The notes beneath the pieces were generated by a model, which was not told the DNA's origin, did not search any database, and worked only from the letters and a program-made list of their open reading frames with translations. Positions 23,546 to 33,947 of a stretch of 64,000 nucleotides of DNA are shown piece after piece (the first letter of the stretch is position 1; each line of letters starts with the position of its first letter). A program made the position numbers and the translations under genes. The stretch comes from Aquanectria penicillioides (Eukaryota; Ascomycota; Sordariomycetes; Hypocreales; Nectriaceae): NCBI GenBank assembly GCA_003415625.1, contig PYIU01000009.1:2790001-2854000 (forward strand). Reading direction: 5' to 3'.

Positions 23546-25831
23546 ATGCGATTGCTCAACACCCGCTCCTTTAGGCTCGAAAACTTCGCTGGCGCCGAAA
23601 AGGACCTCCCTCCTTACGCCATCCTTTCCCACACATGGGAAGAGTCCGAGATTGTAATCCTTGACATTCAGCAAAAGGGTCTCGATGAATTGAACCGCGA
23701 CCCCTCCTTTGCCAAGGTCAGAGAGAGCTGTCGCCAGGCAAGCGAAGATGGCTTTGAGTACATCTGGATCGACACCTGCTGCATCGACAAGAGCAGCAGC
23801 GCGGAGCTTTCCGAGGCCATCAATTCCATGTTCAAATGGTATCTGCAGTCTTCAGTTTGCTACGTGCTTCTCAGCGACTTCAAGAGCGCCCAACTCAGCA
23901 CGGGCTCAGATGACGATTTCTTCCATCGCTGCCGCTGGTTTTCTCGAGGCTGGACCCTTCAAGAGTTGATCGCCCCGCGCAGAGTTGAATTCTTTGACCA
24001 AGACTGGATCAAGTTTGGCACTAGGAATGGCAACTTGCTTGAGCGGCTCTGTCGCAAGACTCGCATCTGGTCACAAGTTTTTACTGAACAGCGGTGCGCT
24101 TGTCGGAGTGATGCAGCACCCCAAGTGATTCGTGACGGGGTATGTCTAGGTTGTGGAATCTCCGACACGCTTCCCCAGATCCTGGCCACTTTTACAGTTT
24201 CCGTCAAGATGAACTGGGCATCAAGCCGAGTCACCACGCGAAAAGAAGACGCGGCGTATTGTCTCCTGGGATTGTTTAATATCAATATGCCGATGCTTTA
24301 TGGAGAGGGCGACAAGGCATTCCTTCGCCTCCAAGAATCCATTGCCAGACAATCGAAAGATCAATCCATTCTCTTATGGCGGGCCATTCCATCAAAAGGT
24401 CATGAGGCACGCGCCATGAGTTGTCTGGCCCCCGCACCAGAACACTTCAGAGAGCCAGTGCCCATCATCGGGCGCCGCGTATTTGGCAACGTGGAGCAAC
24501 AATACGAGGCAGACTTTCTCGGAAACATGGCCCCAATGGAGGTGACCGACACGGCGCTTAAAGTAAACATCTGGCGTTGCCCTTGCTACGTTCAGACACT
24601 TGACACATCATGGAGCGTGCTCCGGCCTTTTTCGCTGGGTATTCTCGATTTTGCCATTGACAACGATTATTTGGCTCGCCCTGCAGTTGTCTTGGAGAAC
24701 ATGGGGGCGCATGGCTTATACCGTCGGGTCTACAATCAAGTCATCATCCACATCAATCCCAGGTCACCGGCAAGACTTCATTTCACCATTGATGGCAAGT
24801 TTGTAGACCCAGATATTGTAAAGCTCGACAAAGGAGCAATTAAGAGTAAGATGATCCATACTCTTCACTGTAGCCCCAGCTGAGCATCCAAAACCCCAGT
24901 TAGATTTGATCCCTTCCAGGCCGTAAAAGAGAATGTGGGCATTCTCCTCCAGCAAAGCCCCGTCAACGCTCTCAAGATGCGGCGCTTCGTTCCAAATGGA
25001 TACGGGCCGGCCCCCGGCCCCCTCTACTTGATAGTCGACTCGGATCAAAAGTATCAACATATTCCCACCAGTCGTGGGAGTTTCCCACCGTTCAGCCTAT
25101 ACTCAACGCGATCTACTCGAATGTCTATCCCATGGGTTTTTCAGCAATGCGCACATACTGCGCGCCGATTTCTCGGCGGGATCCACTTACTTGGATTTAG
25201 CTTCAATGTAAACGGCCAAGTGAATCGTGTTGATGCTGTCATTGTCTGGGGGTCGCACTGCAAATCCTCTGACAAGTCTGGCATCCATCCGCTTTGGTGT
25301 CGCGTCTTTTACATGCATCCTTTTGTGGAATCCACATCCGCGATTCTAAGCAGCATGTTGCAATCTCAGCTCTACGGAGAACCAAATGATTTGAACACTG
25401 CGATAATCCAACAACACTTGGAAACCCACCGTTCTCTCCTCTGCAGGAAGTCTTACGAGAGCTTTTCTATAGATCAGAATGACGGTTCAAAACCGTTGTT
25501 CCCGGATAATTGCGATCTTGGGTGGGAGGAAGACTATTTGCCAATATCTGTCAAATATCATAGTCGTAATGTTGGGTTAAGGGTGAAGATTGATCGAGCA
25601 GAAGGGCTAGGCCGCACCCTGTACGAGCTAACAGTTGCGATTGAGGAGACGGATGAAGCAGCGGAGGATGAAGCCATTGAGACTGATCCTCCGAGCAAGA
25701 TGTTTTCAGGATTTCCTCCTCTAAACCTCAATTCGACGGATTCTGTGTTAATTTTAGCTTCTACGATTGCAGTCCTAGTTGGGTGCTTCGCGATCCCGGG
25801 CATCCGAGTTCTCAAGAGACATGCGACATAG
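23546..25831 (+). CDS. HET-domain (heterokaryon incompatibility) protein with C-terminal TM helix
   Basis: 743 aa, two exons (23546-24845, 24900-25831), 54-nt intron ending ACCCCAG. The start MRLLNTRSFRLENF is the standard HET start; an ATG 45 nt upstream is less likely. HET domain landmarks: YAILSHTW (24-31), FEYIWIDTCCIDKSSSAELS, WFSRGWTLQELIAPR, then EDAAYCLLGLFNINMPMLYG. Between the last two is an unusual insert with Cys184, Cys186, Cys200 and Cys203 (CAC...CLGC). The remaining ~450 residues match no repeat or NTPase I recognise. A single hydrophobic helix (about 714-735, VLILASTIAVLVGCFAI) plus a basic tail ends the protein. HET proteins trigger cell death after non-self contact; many paralogues have unknown roles. 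Convergent with the MDR reductase 268 bp downstream. Confidence 0.9.
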
Positions 25832-26099
25832 CGTTCATCTTTTGTGCCGTCTCTCATAGCCGGCTTTATTATGTACTTGCAATATCTCTCCCTGCATACT
25901 AAACAGCAGTTACCTCGCACTCTTGGTATAGTTGGGCTAGAGTGAGAATCGGTCGGTCATGGCTGTTGACGATTTAGTTGCGAGTTGAGAAGAAGCATAG
26001 TAGCAGACGAACATGTCGTCATTGCAATCAATTCCTGATAAAATATCTGCGCTCCACATGAGTTCCCACATCGTACATATCAATATAATTATACAAAGC

Positions 26100-27235
26100 T
26101 CAAGGAGTCATGAGCACCATCTTTCCAAAGCCCGTATGCTCCACAGAGGCGTCGGCAGCCTTTTCAAACTCCTCCAACGAAAAAGCCCCGGCATTGTCGT
26201 ATCCGTGCTCCTTACCCAGCTTGATGCGGCCCGTCTCGACCAGCCGCACGAGGTCTCGCACATCTTCGCGCTCGTACATGAAGCCGCCCTTGATGGTCAG
26301 GTTGCGGTACAGGGCCATGCCCCAGGGGATGGGGATGTTGCTATCGCCGCGGCCGCCCATCAGGACGATGCGGCCGTAGCTCTTGACGGCCATCATGCAT
26401 GCCGTGACGCCGGAGGTGCCGGTGGCAGCGGGCGGGGACAGGTCCATGAAGACGTCGACGCCGCCCTTGCCGGCAGCTGCCTGAATGGCAGCTGTGTCGT
26501 CCGCAGTTTCGCCGGTGAACTTGACCGTCTTGATAGGAGGGAACGTGCTCTTCAGCTTGGCAAGGCCATCGGCGGAACGGGAGACGGCCACAACGGTGGT
26601 GCCCAAGGCGAGGGCGACGGCAATGGCAGCGCCAGAGAAGAGACCAGTGGCGGGAGAGATGACTACAGTCTCGCCAGCTTGAAGGTTGATGCTGCGGAAT
26701 CCGCCCATGGGCACAGCTCCTGGGAGGAAGTGAGGGAGGTCTGTGATGGTGTATCCGAAACCTCCCTCGCTGACGGGGCCCATTAGGAGCGTCTCATCAA
26801 GCGCATATACGTTCTCTTGGGGCACGCGAGCGTACTCGGCGTAGGTGCTGTTGCGCCAGAAACGGTGGAGCTTCTTGGTCTGGGGGTGTATCCGTCGTGC
26901 ATGCCCCAGAGGATCTGGATCGAAGGGTCGTCGCGGGCCCGGACGAAGTGGTCGACGGCGACCAACTGGCCCTCCTCGAGAGCGATGGTATCCTCGCCAA
27001 TGGCAGCAATGCGGCCGATGGCCATGCCGCCGGGGATCATTGGCCGGGGTTGAGTGAAGGCATGGGAGTCGGTCTCGCCGCGGATCATGCGAACGAAGTT
27101 GGGGTTGGTCTGGGTGGTGAGGACGCGGATGGTGACGGAGCCGTGGGTGGGAGCTGGGAAGGGCAGGTCGGTCTCTAGCTTGACCGAGTTGTCGTCATAT
27201 ACGACGAGACCCTTCATAATGGTAGGCAAAGACAT
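26100..27235 (-). CDS. Zinc-independent MDR (quinone oxidoreductase-like) reductase, one frameshift
   Basis: Medium-chain dehydrogenase/reductase. The N-terminal GroES-like domain has KGLVVYDDNSV, RVLTTQTNPNFVRMIRGE and PGGMAIGRIAAIGED. The Rossmann half has VVISPATGLFSGAAIAVALALG (cofactor loop), DVFMDLSPPAA and IVLMGGRG. The GHE/Cys zinc ligands of alcohol dehydrogenases are absent, suggesting a zinc-free reductase. The start at 27235 (MSLPTIMKG) directly precedes the conserved N-terminus; an upstream in-frame start at 27295 is less likely. The frame breaks at the G5 run 26882-26886 (C run on the gene strand): HDGYTP is followed by KLHRFWRNSTYAEYARVPQ only in the other frame. One added C gives 1137 nt, 378 aa, without an intron. 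Probable cytosolic NAD(P)H-dependent redox enzyme; substrate unknown. Confidence 0.87.
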
Positions 27236-27410
27236 GGTGGTGTAGATTTCTAGAAGAGTGTCGAGGCGTGTATAAGTGGAGAAGGCAGGAGTCAATCAAG
27301 GAGCAATGAACAAATCAGGTTGGTTTAATAACTTGATCTGGGTGTTTAAACTGAAGGTTCAAGTGATCTGGGTTGGAATTGAAGCAGCAGAAAGCAACTA
27401 CCCAACGGCT

Positions 27411-27417
27411 CTTTATA
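27411..27417 (-). promoter_or_regulatory. Possible TATA element of the MDR reductase gene
   Basis: TATAAAG on the minus strand about 176 bp upstream of the ATG at 27235. Motif and position only. Confidence 0.35.
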
Positions 27418-28266
27418 CACATCCTGAAGATCCAACATTCCCCCTTCGTCTGTGACATCAGGGGGCAGACCGCTGGAGCACGTTCCGGCGACAAACGACC
27501 AACAAACGGAGTTAAGGCATCATGAGTCCGCCTGAGCGCACGGGAAATGCGTCGACGAGTCGAAATCACGGGGGCGGATTCCGTAGGTCAAGATGCCGTA
27601 CTCTGAAAAGTTCTCCCTGGCTGTTCTGGCACAAAACGGGCTGTTTTGCGACCAACAACCGTTGTCCATCGTGTAACAGAGCTCGAGAATACGAAAGAGG
27701 GTTAGGCGCATTCGTGGGGACTTTGCCTAAAGAGGGATGGCGCAGGCTTGTGACAAGACACGGCGGGGATGAAGTGGGTTCGGTCTGGAGCGGTTGGTCT
27801 GAGCCGCAAGGAGAGTTCAAGCGCGAATTCCGTTCTGGTAATGGCTCCGGGAGGGAGATGGGAGGAGGGGAGGGGGGACGCGACGCTGGGGCGGAGGGAT
27901 GGAAGAACCGTGCTCCGAAGAGGAGACGAGGAGAGGCTGTGGTTTTTGCACAGATGCGAAACACTTTCTCCGGTCGGGGGATAGGTTATGGAGATAAGGC
28001 CCGGAGATTTCTCCCGGGGCGCTTCTATTAACCCGGAGGATCGGGCGTCGATAGTGAGGGTCGGGGGCTGTCCGGTGGGCCGGTGGGCCGGGAGGTCATG
28101 GCTTCCACTCCGTCACATGTTGTAGGAGGGCTACCGGCGTTGCATATAAGTGAGGGTTGAAAAACTGCCAACCGGTATCCATAGTCAACTCTGTTATTCA
28201 AGCTATGGGCGGAAGCCTTGTCGAAGGGCAGAGAAGCGGCTCGCTCTCCCGGGTCAGCGCACAAGC

Positions 28267-28330
28267 ATACACGCACACTGGACACACACGCACACACACA
28301 CGCACACGCACACACACACGGAGCACACAG
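28267..28330 (+). repeat. CA-rich microsatellite
   Basis: Imperfect CA array with interspersed CG units (CACACACGCAC pattern), in non-coding DNA. Confidence 0.85.
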
Positions 28331-29124
28331 CACCAGCAATACACACGAAAAAAAAAAACATACACACGCACATGGGCTAGAAATTCCACAGCAGCAGCGC
28401 CGTTAGCGATGGTGGTGATGAGTAGGTAGGCAGTTGGCAGGTCAGTCCACAAGCATGACGTCGGGGGGTTGAAGGCAAAGAGCGTGGCTTGGCCCAAGGT
28501 GCCACGGTCAGCGTCAGCGTGACGAGTTGACGAGGATGTGTGTTGCCCGGATGTGGCTCATTTTGGAATTTTTGTGACATTTCTTTTCTTCCTTTTTTTT
28601 CTTTGGTCCCGTCCTTGTTCGTCATCGTCACGTTCAAGGCCGAGGGCGGTGTTGTGTGTCTCTCCGGGGGTTGTGCCTGTTGCCATTGCTGATAGCTGCC
28701 GTGGTTTATGCCTCGTGTGCTTGCTTGGGGAGGGGAGGGGACACCATGGTTTTGTCTGTTTGCGTCTGGCGGCGGCGCTCCGTCGATTCCGGGGCCCGTC
28801 ACCTTTCAGTCACTTCTCAGTCACTTCGCTTTTCACGCGATGCAGCCAGCGAGCGCGTGGCTGTCGCTCTCGCCCACTCAACCGCCAACCCTCCCTCGCC
28901 GTGCATGATTCCCATGCCATCATGCTGGCCCCGATGCATACATATGTGCGGATGTGTGTATGTGTATGCATACATGGATCCCTCAGGAAAGCAGAGCCAG
29001 CCACCGCGAAGACCTCACTGCAGCTGGCTCCACCTGATGGCTTTCCAAAAAAGAGAACAGGGAAGAAAAGGGTACAAAATACCAAAAAAATAATATATAA
29101 AAATAATAATAAACACAACAAACC

Positions 29125-29158
29125 AACCCCAACCCCAACCCCAACCCCAACCCCCCCC
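29125..29158 (+). repeat. (CCCCAA)n array with terminal poly-C
   Basis: Four to five tandem CCCCAA units then C8. The complement, TTGGGG repeats, could form a G-quadruplex. It is internal, short and not the TTAGGG unit usual in filamentous fungi, so a simple repeat rather than a telomere. Confidence 0.85.
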
Positions 29159-31132
29159 ATGGCCCGCGACGGACGTGTAGCGTCGGTCCTCCTCGTGTCG
29201 CCGCCCACCACCCTCAGCTCCAATGCAGCCGCCATGGCTGCCCGCTGCGCAGCTCGCCAAAACCCGTGTCTGTCTGGCTCCAGCTTGACCAGCCCGCAGT
29301 CGCCCGCAGTCGCCCCCCCTAGTCTCCAGCGTCTGGTCTCCAGGGCGTGCTGTCACCACAGCATGGTTTGTGGGCTCTTGGGCCAAAGAGACGCCAGAGA
29401 AGCTATATTCTCGGCCTGCACGAGCGGGACAGTGAGTGCCCCTGACATGGCGCGGCGACAAATGGATGGCCGTAGTTGAACGATAACCGGGTCCCAAACC
29501 ATTGAACATCGCCCCCTTCGTCCACTCCATGTCCTGCATCCCCTTCAACCCCCTCCGTCATGGTGCCCTTGGGTGTCAAATGGTGGCTCTCGCGACGCCC
29601 ATTCGCTCTCTCGCCGCGCACCGTCGTCGCCGTAGCGGGCGAATCAGGCCGCTGAAGGGCAGCGTTGGTAGGGGGTGGAGCCTGCGGTAGCGCGAGTGCG
29701 TTCGCTGCTTTCTTTGCTCTCTCTCTCCCTCCCTCCCTCCCTCATCCATCCATCCCCACCACCATCACAACCTCCGTTACCCACAGCTCCACCAAAGGCA
29801 CCAGAAGCAGTAACAGCAGCAGCGCCGCCGTCAAAAGAGAGCTTTGTGTCGCTCGCCCGCTCAGCGCCGCTGCAACCCTCCCCACCAATGCAGGTCAGGG
29901 AAACGCTACAGATGGTTGACGGGCCACTGAAAGTCTCCCACTGGGTGCCACTCGCACCCGTGGGACCCCCCCTGTGAGGCAACATGACAATAGCGCCGTG
30001 GAGTCATGGACGGCCGTGCATTGCAGGAGCGCTAGAAGCCAGAGGCTGGCGGCTGGTTTCGATTGGGCGATATCTTGAGTTCCTTCTTGCTAATCCGAGT
30101 CCTTGTTTCGCTGGGTTCCATTGTGACCTATCTTTCATGGTTTTTTTCTTCGTCTTTATTTTCGCATTGTATCCGCGGATGGACCGCATGGGGCGGCGGA
30201 GGGAGGACTCAGGAGGAGGGGTGGGGAGGGGCAAACCACCGAGTTCGTCTATTCCTCCATCCACTCGCCGTCTGGTATCGCCTCGTGGCTGGGCCCGCTG
30301 ATCTTAGGCGATCTTCGGGGGAGGGATGATCCCAAAAATAGGTGTCCCGGCTCGTTCTGCGGTTGGTGTTAGTGATCCCTAGTGGTGGTGTTAGGTTAGT
30401 GTCAGTGCAGCGCAGTGCAGCGCAGCGCAGCGCATCGCAGTCTGCCGTTGCAGCTCCGGTCCTAGCAGGCGGGCAAGGAGGCAATGCCATGATCCATCCC
30501 CATCCCCCATCCCACCATCTGACCTGCGATGCCGAACCCCATACCAGCTACGCACAGCTACGCACAGCTACAGCCCGCACAGCTACGCGCAGAAACGCAC
30601 TACGCACTACGCACTATCGCGTCATGTGCACCAGGTTTCGCCCCGACACTGGCTTCTTCACCCCCTGTGGCTCCTTTTGTTTTTTGTTTACCTTTTTCTC
30701 ATTCCTCCTCGCTGCCCCTTCTCCCGCTTTCAACCCTTTTGCCTTCTCACGTGGGGTTTGTTGTTTCAACCTGCGCTGTGTCACTGCCGGCTGTGACATC
30801 ACTCACTGTCGGAGATAGAGCAGCGAGCGTGCAAGCGAGAGCGGGCGATAGAGAGTGAGTGAGCAGCGAGCGAGTGAGTGTGGGAGCAAAAGTGTGAGAG
30901 CTTGTGTGAGAGAAACCCAAACAAGACACACAGAAAGAGATGCTCCAGCCTCACCACTCACTGTCAGCCCTTCTGTCTGCCTGGATGTTGTCATAGTCTC
31001 CTCTGTCATTGGACTCTGTCTTCTCCTTCGTCTTCTTCTTCTTTCTTTCCCCCTCTCCTCTGTCAATCAGCACTGATTCATCCGTCCGTTGTCTCATTGA
31101 CCAACTCGACTCCGCTCCTTTTTTCGTCCAAC

Positions 31133-33527
31133 ATGGGCTGGTTCTCAAAGAGCAAGGCGAAGAAGGTTCCCCCTACTTCTACATCTGCTGGTGCTGGTGC
31201 TGGCGCTGGTGCTGGTGCCTGTGCTGGTGCTGCTTTTGCTTCCGCTCCCCCTCCTGCTTCACAACAGCCCAAACCGTCGACGCCCTCGTTTGCCGATCCT
31301 TCCAACGTCTTCGTCTCGCGTCCGCCTCTTTCCAATGGGCCAAACAGGCTTCAGCCGCGACCTCAATCCCAGCAGCAGCAGCGTCCTCAGTCCCAGGGGC
31401 ATCAGCGACCACCACCAGTGCAGCGCCTTGGCCTCCCTTACGGCAACCCGTATGCCGCTCATTCGCAACCACAGCTCCAACCTGCGGGCTATCTGCCTCC
31501 CCCGCCAGGATGGAACCCCCCTCCGGCGCCGGCCTATCACCACCCGGTCATTGTGAACCAGCACTACTACTTGGGGACACAGCAACAGTTGCCTCCATCA
31601 GTTCAGCAGCAGCAACAGCAGCAACAGCAGCAACAGCAGCAACAGCAGCAGCAACAACAACAACAACAACAACATCATCATCATCATCAACAACAACAAG
31701 AGCAGCAGCACCATCAACAGCATCAACAGCATCAACAGCATCAACAGCATCAGCATCGTCATCAACCACCTCAACATCAACCTGTGCTGCATCAGCATCA
31801 TCACCAACAGCATCAGTCGACGCCCCCGCCGCCACCACAACCGCACTATTCACCACAGATACATCAACCACAGCCACAGAACAGGCTTTCCCCAGGACCC
31901 AATCAGCCCAATCCAGACGCTCAACCACCTCAGCACATCTACCAACAACACCACACCACCCTCGGCAGGTTCACCGACTCCATGGTGAACTTGACCAAGG
32001 AGATTGTCCCCGCCCAGATCTACGACGATGGCCTCGCCGCCTGGCATGGAGCCACCCAGTTGGCAGACTCTACTGCCGCCATGTACGACCAGGTCTACGC
32101 CCGTTTCAACAATGTCATGACGCTTATCGACCATGAAAAATGCCAAGGCAACGAGAACGACCTCTTCAACTGTGCTTCTGCCCCCCTCACATCAGCCTTG
32201 GCCACTCGCAGTAGTAGTCCTTCACCCCACCAGGACCGTAGCTTCTCAGAACGAAAACCCAAGAAGACGGTTAGGTTCAAAAAGTCCCAGTCAGCTTGCA
32301 CCGTTACCACAGCTGTCGTATCTGGTAACTACTTCTCCAAGGTTGAGTTATATGGTAACTCGAAGCTGCCTCGGGATCTGCCTCCACTATCCATGTATGA
32401 TTCACTCATCCCTCATTTTCTACACTCTGCTCTCGTTCTTCTTCACGAAGACAGACATATGCTTACGACATTCCAACAGTTATATAACTACTTGGCCCTT
32501 CCTCTGCATGGCCGCTCAGTACTCGCAGCGCGTTTACGAAAAGCCTACCGGTCACGAACTCGACGCTCATGTCTCAGGCGACTGGCTTACCGGCACCAAG
32601 GCCATGTTCATCAAATCCGTCCCCATGGATCACATGAGTACCATCGTCTTCGCCATCCGTGGCAGCGCCTCCTTCATGGACTGGGCTGTCAACTTAAACA
32701 CCGCCCCCGTGAGCCCGCTCAACTTCCTCGACGATCCGGGCAACTTCTGCCATGCCGGATTCCTCTCCGTTGCGAAGAGGATGATCAGACCAGTCGCTGC
32801 TCGGCTGAGGCAGCTTCTGCAAGAGGATCCTTCCCGTTCCAAATACAGCCTACTTATCACGGGTCACTCTGCCGGCGGGGCTGTAGCTGCTCTCCTGTAC
32901 TCGCATATGCTTTCTGAGACAAAGGAGGCTGAGAGCGAGCTCAACATCTTGTCAGGCTGCTTCAAGCGGATCCACTGCATCACCTTTGGAGCTCCACCAG
33001 TAAGCTTACTACCTTTGTCAACCCCAGATCGGCCAAACCTGCGAAAGAGCCTATTCTTGAGCTTTATCAACGAGGGCGATCCCGTTGTCCGTGCCGACAA
33101 GGCTTATATCAAGAGCTTGCTTGAGCTCCTTGCTTCACCTCCCCCGGCTACGATCCATAGGAACAAAGAATCAAGAGGTAGGAGTAGGAAGAGCTCTTCC
33201 GACAAGCGATCCCGGTCCAAACCGAAATCAAAATCCAAAACCCGATCGAGGTCCGAGTCGAGAGCCCGAAAACCAATCTGGAAGGTTCCTCCGTGCGCCC
33301 TCAGCAACGCCGGTCGTCTTGTCATCCTCCGCTCGGGCGACCCCAGGGCCAAAGTCAAGGAGCGTAAGATGGTTCGGGAACGCCTAAACGAGGGTGTTTT
33401 GGCGGTAACATGCCAGGAAGATGAGCTGAGGGGAGTCATCTGGGGTGATCCGGTGTGCCATATGATGAGTCTCTACGCCGGCCGAGTCGAAGTCCTAGCG
33501 GTAGGGTCTGTCACGGGTAAGCGATGA
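31133..33527 (+). CDS. Class 3 (fungal) lipase-fold protein with poly-Gln/His N-terminal region
   Basis: 769 aa, two exons (31133-32394, 32480-33527), 85-nt intron (GTATGA..CAACAG). MGWFSKSKAKK begins a basic, Ala/Gly then Pro/Gln-rich head. It includes 23 consecutive Gln at 158-180 and then a His/Gln block to about 225. After a linker (TLGRFTDSMVNLTKE, GNYFSKVELY) the lipase domain starts at about residue 420 (YITTWPFLCMAAQYSQRVY). Landmarks: IVFAIRGSASFMDWAVNL (oxyanion strand), LLITGHSAGGAVAALL (nucleophile Ser near 550), FINEGDPVVRADK (candidate Asp), GDPVCHMMSLY (candidate His). An Arg/Ser/Lys-rich segment (SRSKPKSKSKTRSRS) sits between Asp and His. No signal peptide, so intracellular; substrate probably acylglycerol or phospholipid by family. 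The frame is intact. Confidence 0.9.
31604..31760 (+). repeat. CAG/CAA poly-Gln and CAT/CAG poly-His/Gln coding repeat
   Basis: Mixed CAG and CAA codons encode 23 Gln (31604-31672), then five CAT (His), then interleaved Gln/His to about 31760. Synonymous mixing suggests selection on the protein sequence rather than pure slippage. Confidence 0.9.
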
Positions 33528-33947
33528 GTGTAAGCAGGAGACACACCACACGCCACACGCCACACACGCATACACACATACACACAAACACACAAATACA
33601 CACACACACTCACACACACTCACACACACTCACACACTCACACTACTCACTCGAGGATGAAAGAACAACACGAAACCAAAGAAAAGACATGAAATGAATT
33701 GAATCTCACGACTTCACGGCCGAATCTGAATAAAAACGATTATGAAAACACAATGACATGACATGACATGACATATACGAATACTCGGGGTTGGTTGTTA
33801 GTCTGTTCATGATACCACGGGTTGGAAGTAATCCTTTCCTTGGAGTTGTTAAAGCTATCTTGTTATTTACGACCCAAATATTAAAGAGTAAAAATACACA
33901 CCAATATTTCCAAAGCTTATGTATAGTTGCCCACTCCGTCTTGTATT
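33528..33947. other. Convergent 3' region with CA and TGACA repeats
   Basis: Between the stops of the lipase and the AsaB-like gene. It has a CACA/CACACT array (33540-33645) and about four ATGAC/TGACA pentamers (33753-33774). No gene. Confidence 0.6.

Larger units (their letters stand above)
27236..31132. other. 3.9-kb repeat-rich intergenic region (MDR reductase / lipase, divergent)
   Basis: Promoters of two divergent genes and much low-complexity DNA: a CA/CG tract at 28267-28330, a CCCCAA array at 29125-29150 ending in C8, GCAGC-type repeats at 30403-30440, and CTACGCACAG repeats at 30548-30610. The longest open frames (28538-29479 plus, 27566-27964 minus) follow the composition of these repeats and have no domain. 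I call no gene. A (G)AGAG/GAGTGAGT-rich stretch (30830-30900) and a CT-rich leader precede the lipase start. Confidence 0.5.

Noticed and set aside
28267..28330. CRISPR-like or centromeric repeat
   Set aside because: Simple CA microsatellite with no spacers.
28538..29479. 313-codon plus-strand open frame
   Set aside because: Begins at a non-ATG codon, spans simple repeats (PTPTPTP from the CCCCAA array) and shows no domain or splice pattern.
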